Assembly (NCBI GenBank): GCA_020746835.1
Contig: JAGPNK010000049.1
Span: forward strand, 1-41,651
DNA: 41,651 nucleotides
From: Stachybotrys elegans
Lineage: Eukaryota > Ascomycota > Sordariomycetes > Hypocreales > Stachybotryaceae
Reading direction: 5' to 3'
Below the pieces are notes generated by a model that saw nothing but the letters and a program-made list of their open reading frames with translations, was not told the DNA's origin and made no database searches. Of this stretch, positions 29,636-41,651 are shown piece by piece; positions within the stretch are counted from its first letter, which is position 1, and every line of letters begins with the position of its first letter. A program made the translations under genes and the position numbers.

Positions 29636-29899
29636 AAAGACTAGCTTAATATTCCATTACATTATATATTTATATATAGTTAAGCTTAGTATAGCTTATA
29701 ATAGTACTTATAACTACTTATAGTTTAATTACTTAGCCATTTAGTTAGTTAGCTACTTTATATATTTAATAATAGCCTTATTATTATTTCTCTTTACTAT
29801 TTATAACTATATTAATTACTAAAGTATTAAATACTATCTTTACTATTTATTTACTTTTTACTATTTATACTTTATATTATATACTTTTTTCCTTATTAT
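28556..29899 (+). mobile_element. Family R element, copy 2
   Basis: Same orientation as copy 1, flanked by the exact 14-bp duplication TATAAATATAAATA (28542-28555 and 29900-29913). It begins CCCTTTTAAATATAAAG and ends ...TTTTTTCCTTAT, the same end points as copy 1. It is heavily RIP-mutated and non-coding, with a long AT microsatellite near 29600-29630. Confidence 0.75.
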
Positions 29900-30563
29900 T
29901 ATAAATATAAATAAAGAAATATTAGTTTTTTATTTTTATAAATAATAAAGTTAAAAAGAATTTAATTAAACTAAGTATTATTAATTAATTCTAGCTATTA
30001 TAGAAAAATAAATAAAAATTATATTTAATAAAAGATTTTTAAAAAAAGATATTTAATTATAATAAAGGTTATATAAAATAAAAAATTAATTAATTTAAAA
30101 TCTTTATAAAAGAATAAAAATAAAATATTATCTTTAATATTATATTAATTAAAAACTATAATATAGTTTTAAAATATTTATAGCTTAAATAATATAACTT
30201 ATTAATTTATTAGTATATTAATTAAATATAAACCTTTTAAAATAATATAGCTAATAATTAATAATAAAATAATAAAAGATTTTAAACTTTAAGTAATAAA
30301 AATATTAAAATTAAAAAAGAAAATAATTTTTTAAAAGAAATATAATATAAATAATAAAAAGAGTATATAAAATAATATTAAAGAATAATTAAACTTTTTA
30401 AATATTAGTTTATATAATTTAATAAAGACTTAAAAATATAAAATAATTAAAAAAATAAACTAAAAATATTCTATAATAATACTAGAAGTATAAAAACTCT
30501 TTAAAAAAAATTAAAAACTAAATTACTTTAATATTTATAATAAAACTATATTATATATTTTAA

Positions 30564-31636
30564 CCCCTTAAGTATAAAGTAAAACTACTTAAAGAGAAAG
30601 GGATATTAGTAAAGTTCTCTCTTTAATTATACTAAGATTAAATAAATTATATAAATACCTAATTGCCTATTATATAATAGATATACTTAATTATTTACAT
30701 TATATATTCCTTAGCTATTATATAAATCTTTATAATCTTTACTTATTTAACTTTAGTTAGGGACTATATTAAGGCTTTAACTATATACTATAGAAACTAT
30801 AGTTATAAATACAATTATAAATAGACTAATAGTAGTATAATTAATAAGGCAAAATGTTTTCTATTTATAGAGATATATTAAACATTATATTATATTTATA
30901 TAGTTTAAAATACTTAAATCTCTTTACTAAGTAATATAATAGTTATTTTTACTATTCTAATAGTTTAGTAGCTTTCTATCCTTCTCTAGCTAGAATATAT
31001 TAGTTAATTATAAAGGATAGATAGACTCTAAAATATAAAACTATTGTATTTTTATAGCCTTTATATACTTAGCTAGTCTATTAGTCTTTTTCTTTTCTTT
31101 TTAATTTTAAAAAGGGTTTAAATCTAGGCTTTTAAACTATTATTTAAAGGGCTTAAAAGCCCTAGTCTATTACTATTAATAATACTATTTCTTAAAGGCC
31201 TTTTAGAATAGATAGACTTACTTAAGCTTAATTATTTATAGCCTTAAATAATATAAGTTATTCTTAGGGGCTTAAAATACCCCTAGTATTTTAGCTTTTA
31301 ATTAAATTTATATACCTTTAACCAGTCTTATTAAAGTATATAGTTAGCCTTATTAAAATATATACTAATAAATAGTATATATATATATTAAAAGGCTAGT
31401 TTACTAACTATAAATCCCCCTAACTATATATACTTATATATAGTTACTATTACTATTATTATTATAGCCCCCTTATTATTTTCTAGCTCTAGCTAATAGA
31501 AAATATTAATTATATACTATAGTTTAATAATCCCTTTATTATTTAATACTATTCTTTAGTTCTATAGATAGTAAAACTACTATTATTTATATATATTATT
31601 ATTCTTTTTTCTATACTAAATATACTTACTATATTA
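30564..31636 (-). mobile_element. Family AB element, copy A
   Basis: Reverse complement of the element at 32206-33511, about 1,073 bp, flanked by a 15-bp duplication TATTATATATTTTAA (30549-30563 and 31637-31651). In window orientation it begins CCCCTTAAGTATAAAGT. It lacks about 230 bp present in copy B (corresponding roughly to 32560-32790). It has no inverted terminal repeats and no frame. Confidence 0.65.
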
Positions 31637-31920
31637 TATTATATATTTTAAAAATAAAATAAAACTAAACTTTTAATTTATTTATAACTTTAATAATAAT
31701 AAAAATAATATACTAAAAGAATATTTAAAAGAAAATCTATATAAAGATTATATATAAATATTTTAATTCTTAGTAAATTACTTTATTATATTTATATTAA
31801 AGAAAAATAGTAAACTATAATTAATAATTAACTATAAATAATTTAATAAAATTATACTAAAAGATTAAATATTACTTTTATTAATTAATAAAATAAAGAA
31901 CTAACTATATAAAAAAAAAG

Positions 31921-34537
31921 CCCTTTTAAATATAAAGTTTAAAAGACTTATACTATTTCTTTTTTACTATCTTTTCTAGTTTACTCTAAACTCATTTCTA
32001 TACTTTATTACTAATTAAATAAGTTCTCTATATTATATACTTTCTCTATAGCTTTTTAATATTACATGCCTTTTTATATAACTATAGCTTCTTTATAGCT
32101 TAGTATATAGCTTCTATATATAACTATAGCTTTTAATATATTATATACTTTTATATATAACTATAGCTTTTAATATATTATTTCTTTTTATAATATTATA
32201 TTATAATATAATAAGTATATTTAGTATAAAAAAAAGAATAATAGTATATATAAATAATAATAGCCTTACTATTTATAAAACTAAAAAATAGTATTAAATA
32301 ATAAAGGGATTATTAAATAATATCTTTTATTAGTTAAAGCTAGAGAATAATAAAGAGACTATAATAGTAGTAATAATAGTAAGTATAAGTATATATAGTT
32401 AGGGGGACCTATAGTTAGTAAACTTAATATATATATATACTGTTTATTAGTCTATTTAATATATTTTAATAAGGCTAACTATATACTTTAATAAGGCAAA
32501 GATAATATACTAAGAGTAATATACTAAGGTTAAAATACTATTATAATTCTAGTAAAAGTCCTTAGGCTATATATACTTATAATAAAGAAGCTAACTTACT
32601 ATATAATAGCTATAGCTATAAATAGTACTATAGCTATATTAGGCTAGAAATATATAATTTAGTATATAAAGCCTAGTTTTAAAATAGAGTTTAAGAAATA
32701 TATATAAAAAGCCTTTACTTTCTTTATTATCTCTCTCTTTCTTTTCTTTTTATATATATTACTACTACTAGATTTAATATTTATTAATACTATATATACT
32801 ATAGATTTAACTAGAAGCTAAAATACTAAAGGCATTTTAAGTCTCTAAGAATAACCTATATTATCTAAGGCTATAAATAATTAAGCCTAAGTAAGTTTAC
32901 TTATTCTAAAAGGCTTTTAAAAAATAGTATTACTAATAGTCTATATTAATAAACTAGGGCTTTTAAGCCTTTTAAATAATAGTTTTAAAGTTTAAATTTA
33001 AACTCCCTTTAAAATTAAAAAAAAAAAAAGAAAACTAATAGACTAGCTAAATATATAAAGGCTATAAGAATATAATAGCCTAATTTATATCTTAGAGTTT
33101 ATTTATTCTTTATAATAATATATTCTAGCTAGAGAAGAATAAAAGGCTATTAAACTATTAAAATAGTAAAAATAGTTATTATATTACTTAGTAAAGGAAT
33201 TTAAGTATTTTAAAAAATATAATATAATGTTTAATATATCCCTTACTCTATAAGTAAAAAACACTATTTATTAATTATATTACTATTAGTTTATTTATAA
33301 CTATATTTATAACTATAGTTTTTATAACTATAAAAGAAATATTTTCTATATAGTTAAAGTCTTAATATAGTTTCTAAAATATAAATAATTAAGTATATTA
33401 TATAATAAACAATTAGGTATTTATATAATCTATTTAACCTTAGTATAACTAAAGGAAAAACCTTACTAATATTCCTTTTCTTTTAAATAGTTTTATTCTA
33501 TACTTAGAAAATAATATTATATTATAAATGTATTAAATATATAATTTTAAAATAGTAAAAGTAATTAATTTAATAATTAAAGTAAAAACTAATTAAAAAC
33601 CTATATTAAAAAACTAAACTAAGGTTTTTTAAGTTAGCTATATATTTTTATAGCTCTTTATTCTCTTTTTATTAACTTAATTTAGCTATTAAAGAGCCTA
33701 TTATTAATAAATTAAGCCTTTTTACTTTTTTTACTTTACTATTTCTTATATAGCTTTAGGACTTTAAAGAAAGAAAAATAGTAAAAGTTATTCTATTTTT
33801 AAACTATTAGTAATATTATTATTAAATCCCTTAGAGTAACTTACCTTATAAATAACTTTATTAATATTAATAATAATAGTAATTAAAGTTACTATAGCTA
33901 TTAAAGTAGCTTTAATAGGGAAATTTAATCTCTCTATTATATTATTATAAGTATAGATATTATTTATTTATATTTTAACTATAAAGTATAAGTAAATAGT
34001 AAAATATAAATAATGAATTTATTTCTTTTAAGCTAGAGACTTAAGGGCTTTATATAGTTATAAATAAAGTAAATTAAGCTTTTCTCTATTAGTAGCCTAA
34101 AGTAATATTATAGGCTTTTTTAGTATTATTAAAGCTTTCTATTAATATTACTAATAGTACTCTCTATTTAAATATAAGTTATAATAAGGCTTTTATAGTA
34201 TTAATAACTTTATTTAATAAGTTAATTAAAGCTTTCTAACTAAATATTAACTTTATTCTAACTCTCTTTATATATATATATTTTAATATTCTATTATATT
34301 ATATATCTATATATAGTTATATAGTTTATAATAGTATATATAAGTTATAGCTATTTATAACTTAGTTACTTAGCTATTTAACTAGTTAGTTACTCTATAT
34401 AAATAGTTTAATAATAGCTTTATTATTATTTCTCTTTACTATTTATAACTATATTAATTACTAAAGTATTAAATATTACCTTTACTATTTATTTACTTTT
34501 TACTATTTATATTCTATATTATATACTTTTTTTTTAT
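31921..34537 (+). mobile_element. Family R element, copy 3, split by a nested insertion
   Basis: Halves 31921-32205 and 33512-34537 together match copies 1 and 2 (about 1.3 kb) with the same termini. Flanks TATAAAAAAAAAG (31908-31920) and TATAAAAAAAGAG (34538-34550) form a 13-bp duplication with one A/G mismatch. The insertion at 32206-33511 duplicated 15 bp of the R sequence. Confidence 0.7.
32206..33511 (+). mobile_element. Family AB element, copy B, nested in family R copy 3
   Basis: A 1,306-bp insertion bounded by the exact 15-bp duplication TAATATTATATTATA (32191-32205 and 33512-33526); the uninterrupted sequence is present once in family R copy 2, which proves the insertion. Long stretches match copy A in reverse, such as the region around GGGCTTTTAAGCC and the AGTTAGGGGG segment. 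No frame, no terminal inverted repeats. Confidence 0.78.
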
Positions 34538-34810
34538 TATAAAAAAAGAGTATTTATAGTTTTAAATTTTAAAAAAGTTTATAATTTTATTTAAATTAAA
34601 AAAAAATAAATAAAAAATAATATTTTAAATAAAATATAAACTATTTAAGTATTTAATAATACTTTTTAAACTTATTAATATATTAATTTTATTTTAAAAG
34701 ATAATTAATAATATTTTAAAGAAATACTTTAATTACTTTATAATATATTATTTTAATAATATTTTTATTTTTTTAAATAATAAAAAGAATATAAAAATAT
34801 ATTAAAATAA

Positions 34811-37800
34811 GAGAAAACGCAATACCATTTATAAAATAGTTAGTAATATAAATAGTAGCTTATAGTTAAGCTAAACTAACTAATCCAAAAGCTAGTATAT
34901 TATATAATTTTAGAAAAGTCATGTAAAAGAGAGAAAAAAGCATAGTATTTTTAGATTCCTAGAACCACTTTACTTATATAGATTTAAACAGTTTAGCTAG
35001 AGCTCCCTATAGTAACTTAAACTAAATTTCCCTATTTTAATTACCTTTAAAAGTAAACCTATATTCTTACTAGAAAGTCTATTCTAACCTAAAGATAGAA
35101 AGGCAAGCTATTTATACTATATACATTAAGCCCATTTAATTTTATCTTTAACTTTCCCTACTATTTATTTTATATTTATTTCTTAAACTTCTTATTCTTA
35201 ATAGCCTAAGTCTTAGTTCTCTATTCTACTAGCTTCTTATTTATATTCTTAGCTATAGCTAGAGCTTAGTTTAATCTTAGGTAAGTTACTTTCTAGTATA
35301 ATACTAGCCTAAATAAAAAGACTTTATTAATAGCTAGGCCTTTAAGTTTATAAAATAGTTCTAGAGTTCTAAAAGGCTAGAAACTAACTAATTTAGTATT
35401 CTTAAGTATAGTAGTATAATTCTAAGTAGTATAACATTTAGTATAAGATTAGCTAGCCATAACTTTAGGTTCCTAAGTATTATATATATAGATTTTCTAC
35501 TAAGCTAAAGGTATAATAAGCTTATTTAGAATTAGACTTTCTTTAGTCTTAGAGATTAAAAACTACTAGACTAGTCTTTAACTCTTAAGCCTAAGCCTTT
35601 CTTTTATAAAAACTATTATAGTCTCTTTCTCTACTCTAAAATATAAATCTATTCCTAGATTAATAGGGCTAGTATTCTCTATAGAATAAACTTATACTCT
35701 AAGAATAGTACTATAGTAGGGAATTAGTATAGCTCTATATTTTCTAGCATTTAAAAAGATTTTAAAAACTTAAAAAGCCTTTTATAAAAGTTTTTAAGTT
35801 ACTATAGCTTTAAGTAATAGTAGATAGAGGGTTTATAGTATATTTTCTAGTATATTTAGCTCTAACTTAACTAGAGGTATAGAGAGTGCTTTATTAGAAT
35901 TAGAGGTTTTATCTTTTAAAACTATAGCCCTAAAGATTTTAGCTATAATTACATTAATAGCTATAAAAGCTAAACTAAATATACTATAGTTAGAAGCTAG
36001 GGTAGGTATATCTATCTTAATGCCTATAACTAGATTATATAGTTCTAGGGATTTAGTTATCTCTATATTAGTCTATCTCTTCTTTTTCTATTATAGAAAG
36101 GCCTTAAATACCTCTAGAGCCTAGGTAAAAAAGAAAGTTAAATAGAATACTATAGATTCTAAACACTAAATAGTCCCTTAATTTAATATAGTATTTTATT
36201 TAATTAAATACTAAGTCTCTAAGTACTATTTCTTCTTTAGGTTATAGATATTATCTATAAAGGCCTACTAGTTACTAAAGAATATAAAGTTCCTCTTAAA
36301 GGCTACTTTATATCTATAGGTTATTTAAACCTTCTAGAGGTAAAGAAATAGCTAGCCTTAGTATATAAAATAGTTTAAGTTCTTCTAGTCTAGCTTATTA
36401 TCTATAAGACTATATAGTGTTTATATTATAAACTTAAAGACTATATTATAGTTAGCTTATATTTAGTAGACTTTTCTAAAAGCCTAATTTTAAAAGTAAA
36501 GAGTATTTCTTAGTACTTTAATAGACTAATTAGTTAATTCTAATATTTACTAAACCTTACTATAATACTTCTAGCTCTAGGCTTATATTTTAAAAGGCTA
36601 GGCACTAACTATTTCTCTAAGGGTTAAAAAGATCTAGAAAATAGCTAGATAACTATACCTAAAGTCATTAGATTATCTAGTAGCTAGAATAGTAATAAAT
36701 AAGTATTCTCTAGGAAATCTAAAAAGAATTAAATACTAAGCCCAGGTATTTATTAAAAAGGCAATCCTTTAGTTTAAATATATAAATAAAGTATTAAAGT
36801 AATAGAGAATGCTATAGACTCTATTTTAAATAAAGCCAGTCTAATAATCTCTAAATAAAGACTTTCTATTTTAAGTTATCTTTTAATTAATAACTCTATA
36901 GTAGAATCTTTATCTATAGACTTAACTATAATAACTTCTCTTTATAAAGCCACTATATAATGTAACTTAAACTTATAGGCAATTATATAAGCATTTAAGT
37001 ATAGTATTAGAATTAAGTAAAATAATACTATTACTATTAAATTAAAGGGAGATAGTATTAATAGAAAAGGCAATTAAATAGTTAAAGTTATAGTATATAA
37101 TTCTAAGTAAAGCTTAAATCTTAAAGTTTAAAAGCTAGTCTTTAGTAGTGGCTTTAACTAGAAAGCTTATTAAGTTTAAGTAGTAACTATACTAGTTCTT
37201 AATATTAGGAAAGACTATAGCTTTACTAAGAATAGCTTACTAAACTTTCTTAGCCTTATTAATAGCTTATTCTAGCTTAAAATATAATAGATATATTTAG
37301 TAAATAAACTATAGAATAATAGTAGGCATAGGGGTTTAAATATTAAGTTAATTAGTAAGCTCTTTATCCCTTATATAGTATAGAGTATTAAAGCTATAGC
37401 TAGAAATTTATCTAATTCTTAGTAGTAAAATATTATATATAATAGTAGATATAATGTTATAGTATAGAAAGAATAAATTAGCCTTCTATATAAGAATATA
37501 GGTCTAGCTTATATAAGAGCTATATAAGGCTATAATTAAATAGTTTACTAGTTTCTTTTGCTAAATAGGTATATATAGACTATATTATAGTAAAAGAGAA
37601 GAGAAGGTTTATATAGTAAGATATCTAGAAAGAATAGAAGAAATAGCTTATACTATAGTAATATTATAGTCTCTAATAGACTTAGATAGTAATATAAAGG
37701 GCTTGAAAAAGGTAAAGGTAAAGCTTAAAGAGATATATATATATATATATAAGTAAGTAAAGATAAAAGAGAGAGAGAGAAGTATATAAAGAGAGAGTTT

Positions 37801-40560
37801 AAAGAGTATACTTAAATGGGTTATATAGCTAGTAGCCGGTATATATAAATTACTATAGCCTAGGCATACCCTATATACTACTTATCTAATTACTTAACTA
37901 TTTCCCAGTCTCTCTTTACCTTCTCTTCCCTTTCTAAATCTTTTTTCTTTTTATTCTTTCTTTTTATAACTTTCTTCTAGCCTTAGCTCTCTTTCTAACT
38001 TTACCTATATCTTTATAGCTTTACTAATTAGCCCTTTTATTATGGATTCTTCTAGCCTTAACTATATAGCCCTTTTTAATATTTTAAACCTTACTATATA
38101 TAAGGTAAAGGAATCTAACTTCTTATAGGCCCTTAGTTTTAATTAATATAGTTATTTAGCTACTATAATAGGCTTTTAAGCTTAGCCAGTCTATAAAATA
38201 TAGCTTATATATTAGACTATTTAATCCAATTAGCCTTAATATAGCTAACTATCTCTTAAGTCTCTTATATTTTTAAAATCTAGATAGTTAGTAATATTAA
38301 TATTAAAATGTAAAATATCTCTATTTACTATAAAATAGCTATTATAATAGCTTTAAAAACACTTCTATCCTTTAGGTTCTTAGCTCTAAGTCTTTTAATA
38401 CTTTTATACTTTTAAGCTTTTCTTTAAAAAGTTCTTTAAGTTTAAGTATACTCTTAAACTTATTTAAAATATATCTATCTATTTAGTATATATTCTTTTA
38501 AAGCTAGGCTTTTTAATAAGTAGTTTAGTATACTCTTATTACTAGGCCTAAGTATATAGAGGCTTTCTTTATCTCTTAATATAGCTATCTAAATCTCTAT
38601 ATATATAGCTATTATACTAATACCCTTATATATACTATTTCTTTTACTTAGAAATACTCTTTCTACTCTTTTCTAAAGTATATTTCTTATTTTTCTCTTA
38701 GTAACTATATCTATACTAACTATATCTAAAAGGCTATAGCTAGTATCTATAAGTATTAAGCTTTTCTAAAGTATTTAATAGATTAAATTATTAAGTTTAA
38801 TTAGAATATCTCTTTCTTTAGCTATAATACCCTTAGGGTTTAGTCTACTACTTAGTATTAGTTTTACTCTTTTTAAAAGCTTTTAAGCTATATATTAGCT
38901 TTTTAATTATTTAGCTTCTAGTAATCTTTAATTCTAACTTTAACTATCTTCTTAAAGAAGTAGTAGCTTAGTATAAAGCTTATCTTTCTCCTTAAGTATT
39001 CTCTCTAAACCCTTCTTTAGTTATTCTACTATCTATTAAAATACTACCTTTTTTATACTATCTTTAGTCTTACTAAATAGCTTAATATTAAATTAAATAA
39101 TCCCTTCTATATTTATAGAGCTAGATATATCTAGTTAAGAATATAGAGTTCTTTAGTATACTTAGGGTTTATAGTCTACCTTATTAATTATTAACTCTTT
39201 TTATTTATTTACTTTAAAGTCTATCTTTCTATTAGGCAATACTAGCCCTATATTCTCTATATTTAGAGCCTAGTTATTTAAAAATAAAGAACTAATTATC
39301 TTTTTAAATATCTCTTAATTTCTTTATTAGCTCTCTTTATATAAAAGTAAACCTAAGGCTTAATTAGTTTATTTCTATAGATTAATTACTATATAGTTTA
39401 TAAGAGTTTATTATTAGTTCTATTTAATTAACTATTACTTATTAATTCTTAATAAATATATTTAATTTTATCTAAATATAAATATTTTAATATAGAAATT
39501 ATAATAATAATAATCTATTACTAGTAGTAACTTTTTAATCTTAAACTATTTAAATTAGTTAGTTCTCTTCCCTAGATTAGGTTTAGAAAGCCAAACTACT
39601 ATTTTATAGTTTATATCTCTCTTAAATTATAATCTCTATAAATCTTAGCCACCCTTATTAGTAAAGACCTATTATTAGTCTAATACTACTATATATATAA
39701 TTTAAATATTATTATTATATTCTAATATCTATAGATATTAACTTAGTAAAAGAGTACTACTAATTATTTATTTAAGTAGAAATTAATATATAAATATCTA
39801 TAAAGTAAAATAGTAGTAAGTATATCTCTAATATTAATAACTACTATTTATAGTATATAAGAGATTTAAAAATCCTTTTAATAAAAGTAAGTGTTTTTTA
39901 AGAGCTAATTTTAAAAGTAGTATATTAGAATAAGATATAGTTACTTACTAATTAGTAATTTAATAGTTTAGGGAGGAATTATTAAAATAGATTAAAACAC
40001 TAAATATACTAGATTAAAATATATAAATAATAAAAGGAAAAATAAATAGAGAATAAAGTATTAAGTTATACTACTATACTTATTCTTAGCTAGAAGTATA
40101 CTATAATATAAAAAGTAAGTCTTAGAAAAGAAAGAAATCCCCTTATAGAGAGTCTTTATAGTAGTAGTAATTATACTTCTTACTCTCTTATACTAAAGAA
40201 AAATACCTACTATCTTTAGTATAGTCTAGTTACTTTAAAATTAAATAGTTTAGTAAGCTATAGATATATATTCTAGTAGGATTCTTTTTACTAAGTTATT
40301 AGTACTAATAGTTAAACCTTAATACTATATTTATATCTAGGGCTTCTTTAAGTAGATTAGGCTTTATTATAGTTTAGGTTATTATTATAGTTACTATTAT
40401 CTAAACTATTTAATCTATTTATACCTAGAATACTTCTTTAAGCTAGGGCTATAAAGGCCTAAATATTCTTTAGTATATATTCTTAGCTATTATTAATTAC
40501 TTTTTTATAGTAAGTATTAGCTATAAGAAGTTTATTATTATAGTCTAACTCTTACTATCT
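34811..40560. repeat. RIP-mutated repeat DNA, identity unresolved
   Basis: Less extreme composition than the DNA to its left, with many TAG words where CAG would be expected. It is probably one or more retroelements. The segment 37807-38030 is pyrimidine-rich and is followed by a frame-like stretch from the ATG at 38042; read with RIP stops taken as Gln it resembles low-complexity coding sequence, but I cannot name a protein. No long terminal repeats were located. Confidence 0.5.
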
Positions 40561-41480
40561 ATCTTTATTCTTTATAAAAGCCTTTAATCTATCTCTATAA
40601 AAGGTTTCTTTAATAGATATTCTATTTAGGTCTATAAGCTTATATAAGCTAACTATCTATACTTAACTCTAAATATAGTATAGTCTATTCTATCTCTAAG
40701 CTATCTTTATAATAGTAAATAAATTATTCACTCTTTTAATATTATAGACCAGAACTAGATTATTTAGTTTTAATAGTACTTTCTTAATCTTTACTATATT
40801 ATAGTTATCTATCTAGCTAGCTATCTTTTTCTAGAACTTAATAACTTTATCCTTTATATACTATATATTACTTTTCTTTCTTTTTAAAACCTAGATTCTA
40901 ACTTTAAGAAATACCTCTTATAATATTACCTTATCTTAGTTAATTAAATACTATATAAAATACTTAACTTCTAATAAATAGATTAGCTTCTATTTATATA
41001 TTAAGTAAAATAGAGACTAACTATAAATAACTATAGAAAGACTCTATTTATAAATATAGCTAAGCTTAACTATTTAATCTAGTTAGCCCTTACTTAAACT
41101 AGCTTAGTAATAGCTATAATAAAAACTAATACCTAGCCTCTATAATACTATTAGCTTTAAGGTTATAAACTAAAATAGTAATAATCTATATTCTAACTTA
41201 TTTTAAAACTCTAAGAAAGTCTTTTTTAAATTCTAGCCCTCTATTAATAATTACTATAATAATTATTTTATAATAAAAAATTAATTGTTTTATAAAAATA
41301 GCTATTAATTTAACTAAAATCTTTTATACTAATATTATCTCTATCTATTTAGTAAAGTTATAATATACCTTATAAAGAAACTTAAACCTAGAGTAAGGCA
41401 GTATATATTATATATTAAAATAGACTTTTATTATAGATAGCCCTAGTTTAGTTAGTACTGCTTCTTCTATAAGTCTCTAT
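40561..41480 (-). pseudogene. RIP-degraded Gypsy-type retrotransposon integrase, 5' part outside the window
   Basis: Read on the minus strand, one frame broken by many TAA/TAG stops keeps the order of a Ty3/Gypsy integrase. The core includes NRGLEFKKDFLRVLK (equivalent of DNGPEFK..F, the catalytic Asp changed to Asn by the RIP-type G-to-A change) and NLKANSIIEARY (PQANG..ERGH, catalytic Glu kept). The C-terminal domain includes KLNNLVLVYNIK and FYRDRLKAF (like LVLV....AGDRLK). Reverse transcriptase would lie to the right, beyond the window. The element is clearly dead. Confidence 0.72.
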
Positions 41481-41651
41481 AGTATAAACTTCTAGTATTT
41501 TAAGTATATTTTTAGAAACTAGTATAGATCTTTATATATAGATTTCTAGTAGTATTAGGTTTATAAGCCTTTAAAGATAGTAGTAAGGTAATAGTATTTA
41601 AGTTAGTAGTATATTATAATTATTAAATCTTTAATAGCTAGATTATCTATA

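Larger units (their letters stand above)
25649..41651. repeat. AT-rich, RIP-mutated repeat block (continues beyond the window)
   Basis: Sixteen kilobases made almost entirely of A and T with TA, TAG and TTA runs, and no frame of 60 codons or more. Repeated copies differ mainly by C-to-T and G-to-A changes, the pattern of repeat-induced point mutation. Segments 25649-26941, 29914-30548 and 31652-31907 show no recognisable element. Others are listed separately. Such blocks commonly correspond to heterochromatin, centromere-proximal or subtelomeric DNA; which one cannot be told here. Confidence 0.9.

Noticed and set aside
26956..34537. Family R as solo LTRs
   Set aside because: The ends are not TG...CA and the duplications are 13-14 bp rather than the 4-6 bp made by LTR integrases.
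25649..41651. Mitochondrial DNA or a mitochondrial insertion, because of the low GC
   Set aside because: No mitochondrial genes, tRNAs or intron ORFs are seen; copies differ by RIP-type transitions and nuclear Gypsy integrase remains are present.

Overview
The window is nuclear DNA of a filamentous ascomycete (Pezizomycotina; a Eurotiomycete would fit, but the species cannot be read from sequence alone). The evidence is short introns of about 42-86 nt with GTATGT/GTAAGT donors and CTAAC/CTGAC/CTAAT branch points, fungus-restricted families (FunK1 kinase, fungal APH-like kinase, BCS1-type AAA ATPase, DUF3435 protein) and a 16-kb block with the signature of repeat-induced point mutation (RIP). 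It reads as an accessory or subtelomere-like region.

Layout. 1-5.4 kb: a BAHD/trichothecene-acetyltransferase-like gene (one intron), two TA-flanked MITEs, and an open frame whose 5' end abuts the second MITE. 5.4-9.3 kb: a GCGACAACGA-type satellite, a seven-helix membrane protein gene and a BCS1-like AAA ATPase, both on the minus strand. 9.3-12.9 kb: two 9-bp minisatellites of the same sequence in opposite orientation bracket a three-exon gene of unknown family and a four-exon zinc-finger gene; the two genes converge with only 24 bp between stop codons. Two tiny zinc-binding ORFs follow. 13.1-16.7 kb: an APH-like kinase and an intact FunK1 kinase in tandem on the minus strand. 16.7-22.6 kb: gene-poor and packed with satellites, including an 18-bp array set among seven copies of the palindrome GAGCTAGCTC; one small MADS-like ORF. 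22.6-25.2 kb: an intact five-exon DUF3435 (tyrosine-recombinase-like, Starship-captain-related) gene, 790 aa.

From about 25.65 kb to the right edge the composition drops abruptly to very low GC. This block contains three direct copies of a ~1.35-kb element (here family R) with 14-bp target-site duplications, and two inverted copies of a second element (family AB) with 15-bp duplications. One AB copy is nested inside an R copy. Neither family has terminal inverted repeats, yet the two share similar termini. The right edge lies in a RIP-degraded Gypsy integrase on the minus strand.

The genes do not form an obvious pathway. The acyltransferase is not accompanied by a PKS, NRPS or terpene synthase. 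The best candidates for something undescribed are the two TIR-less long-TSD families, the palindrome-punctuated satellite, and the intact DUF3435 gene at the border of the RIP block. All exon structures were built by hand from splice motifs and reading-frame continuity, and need transcript support.
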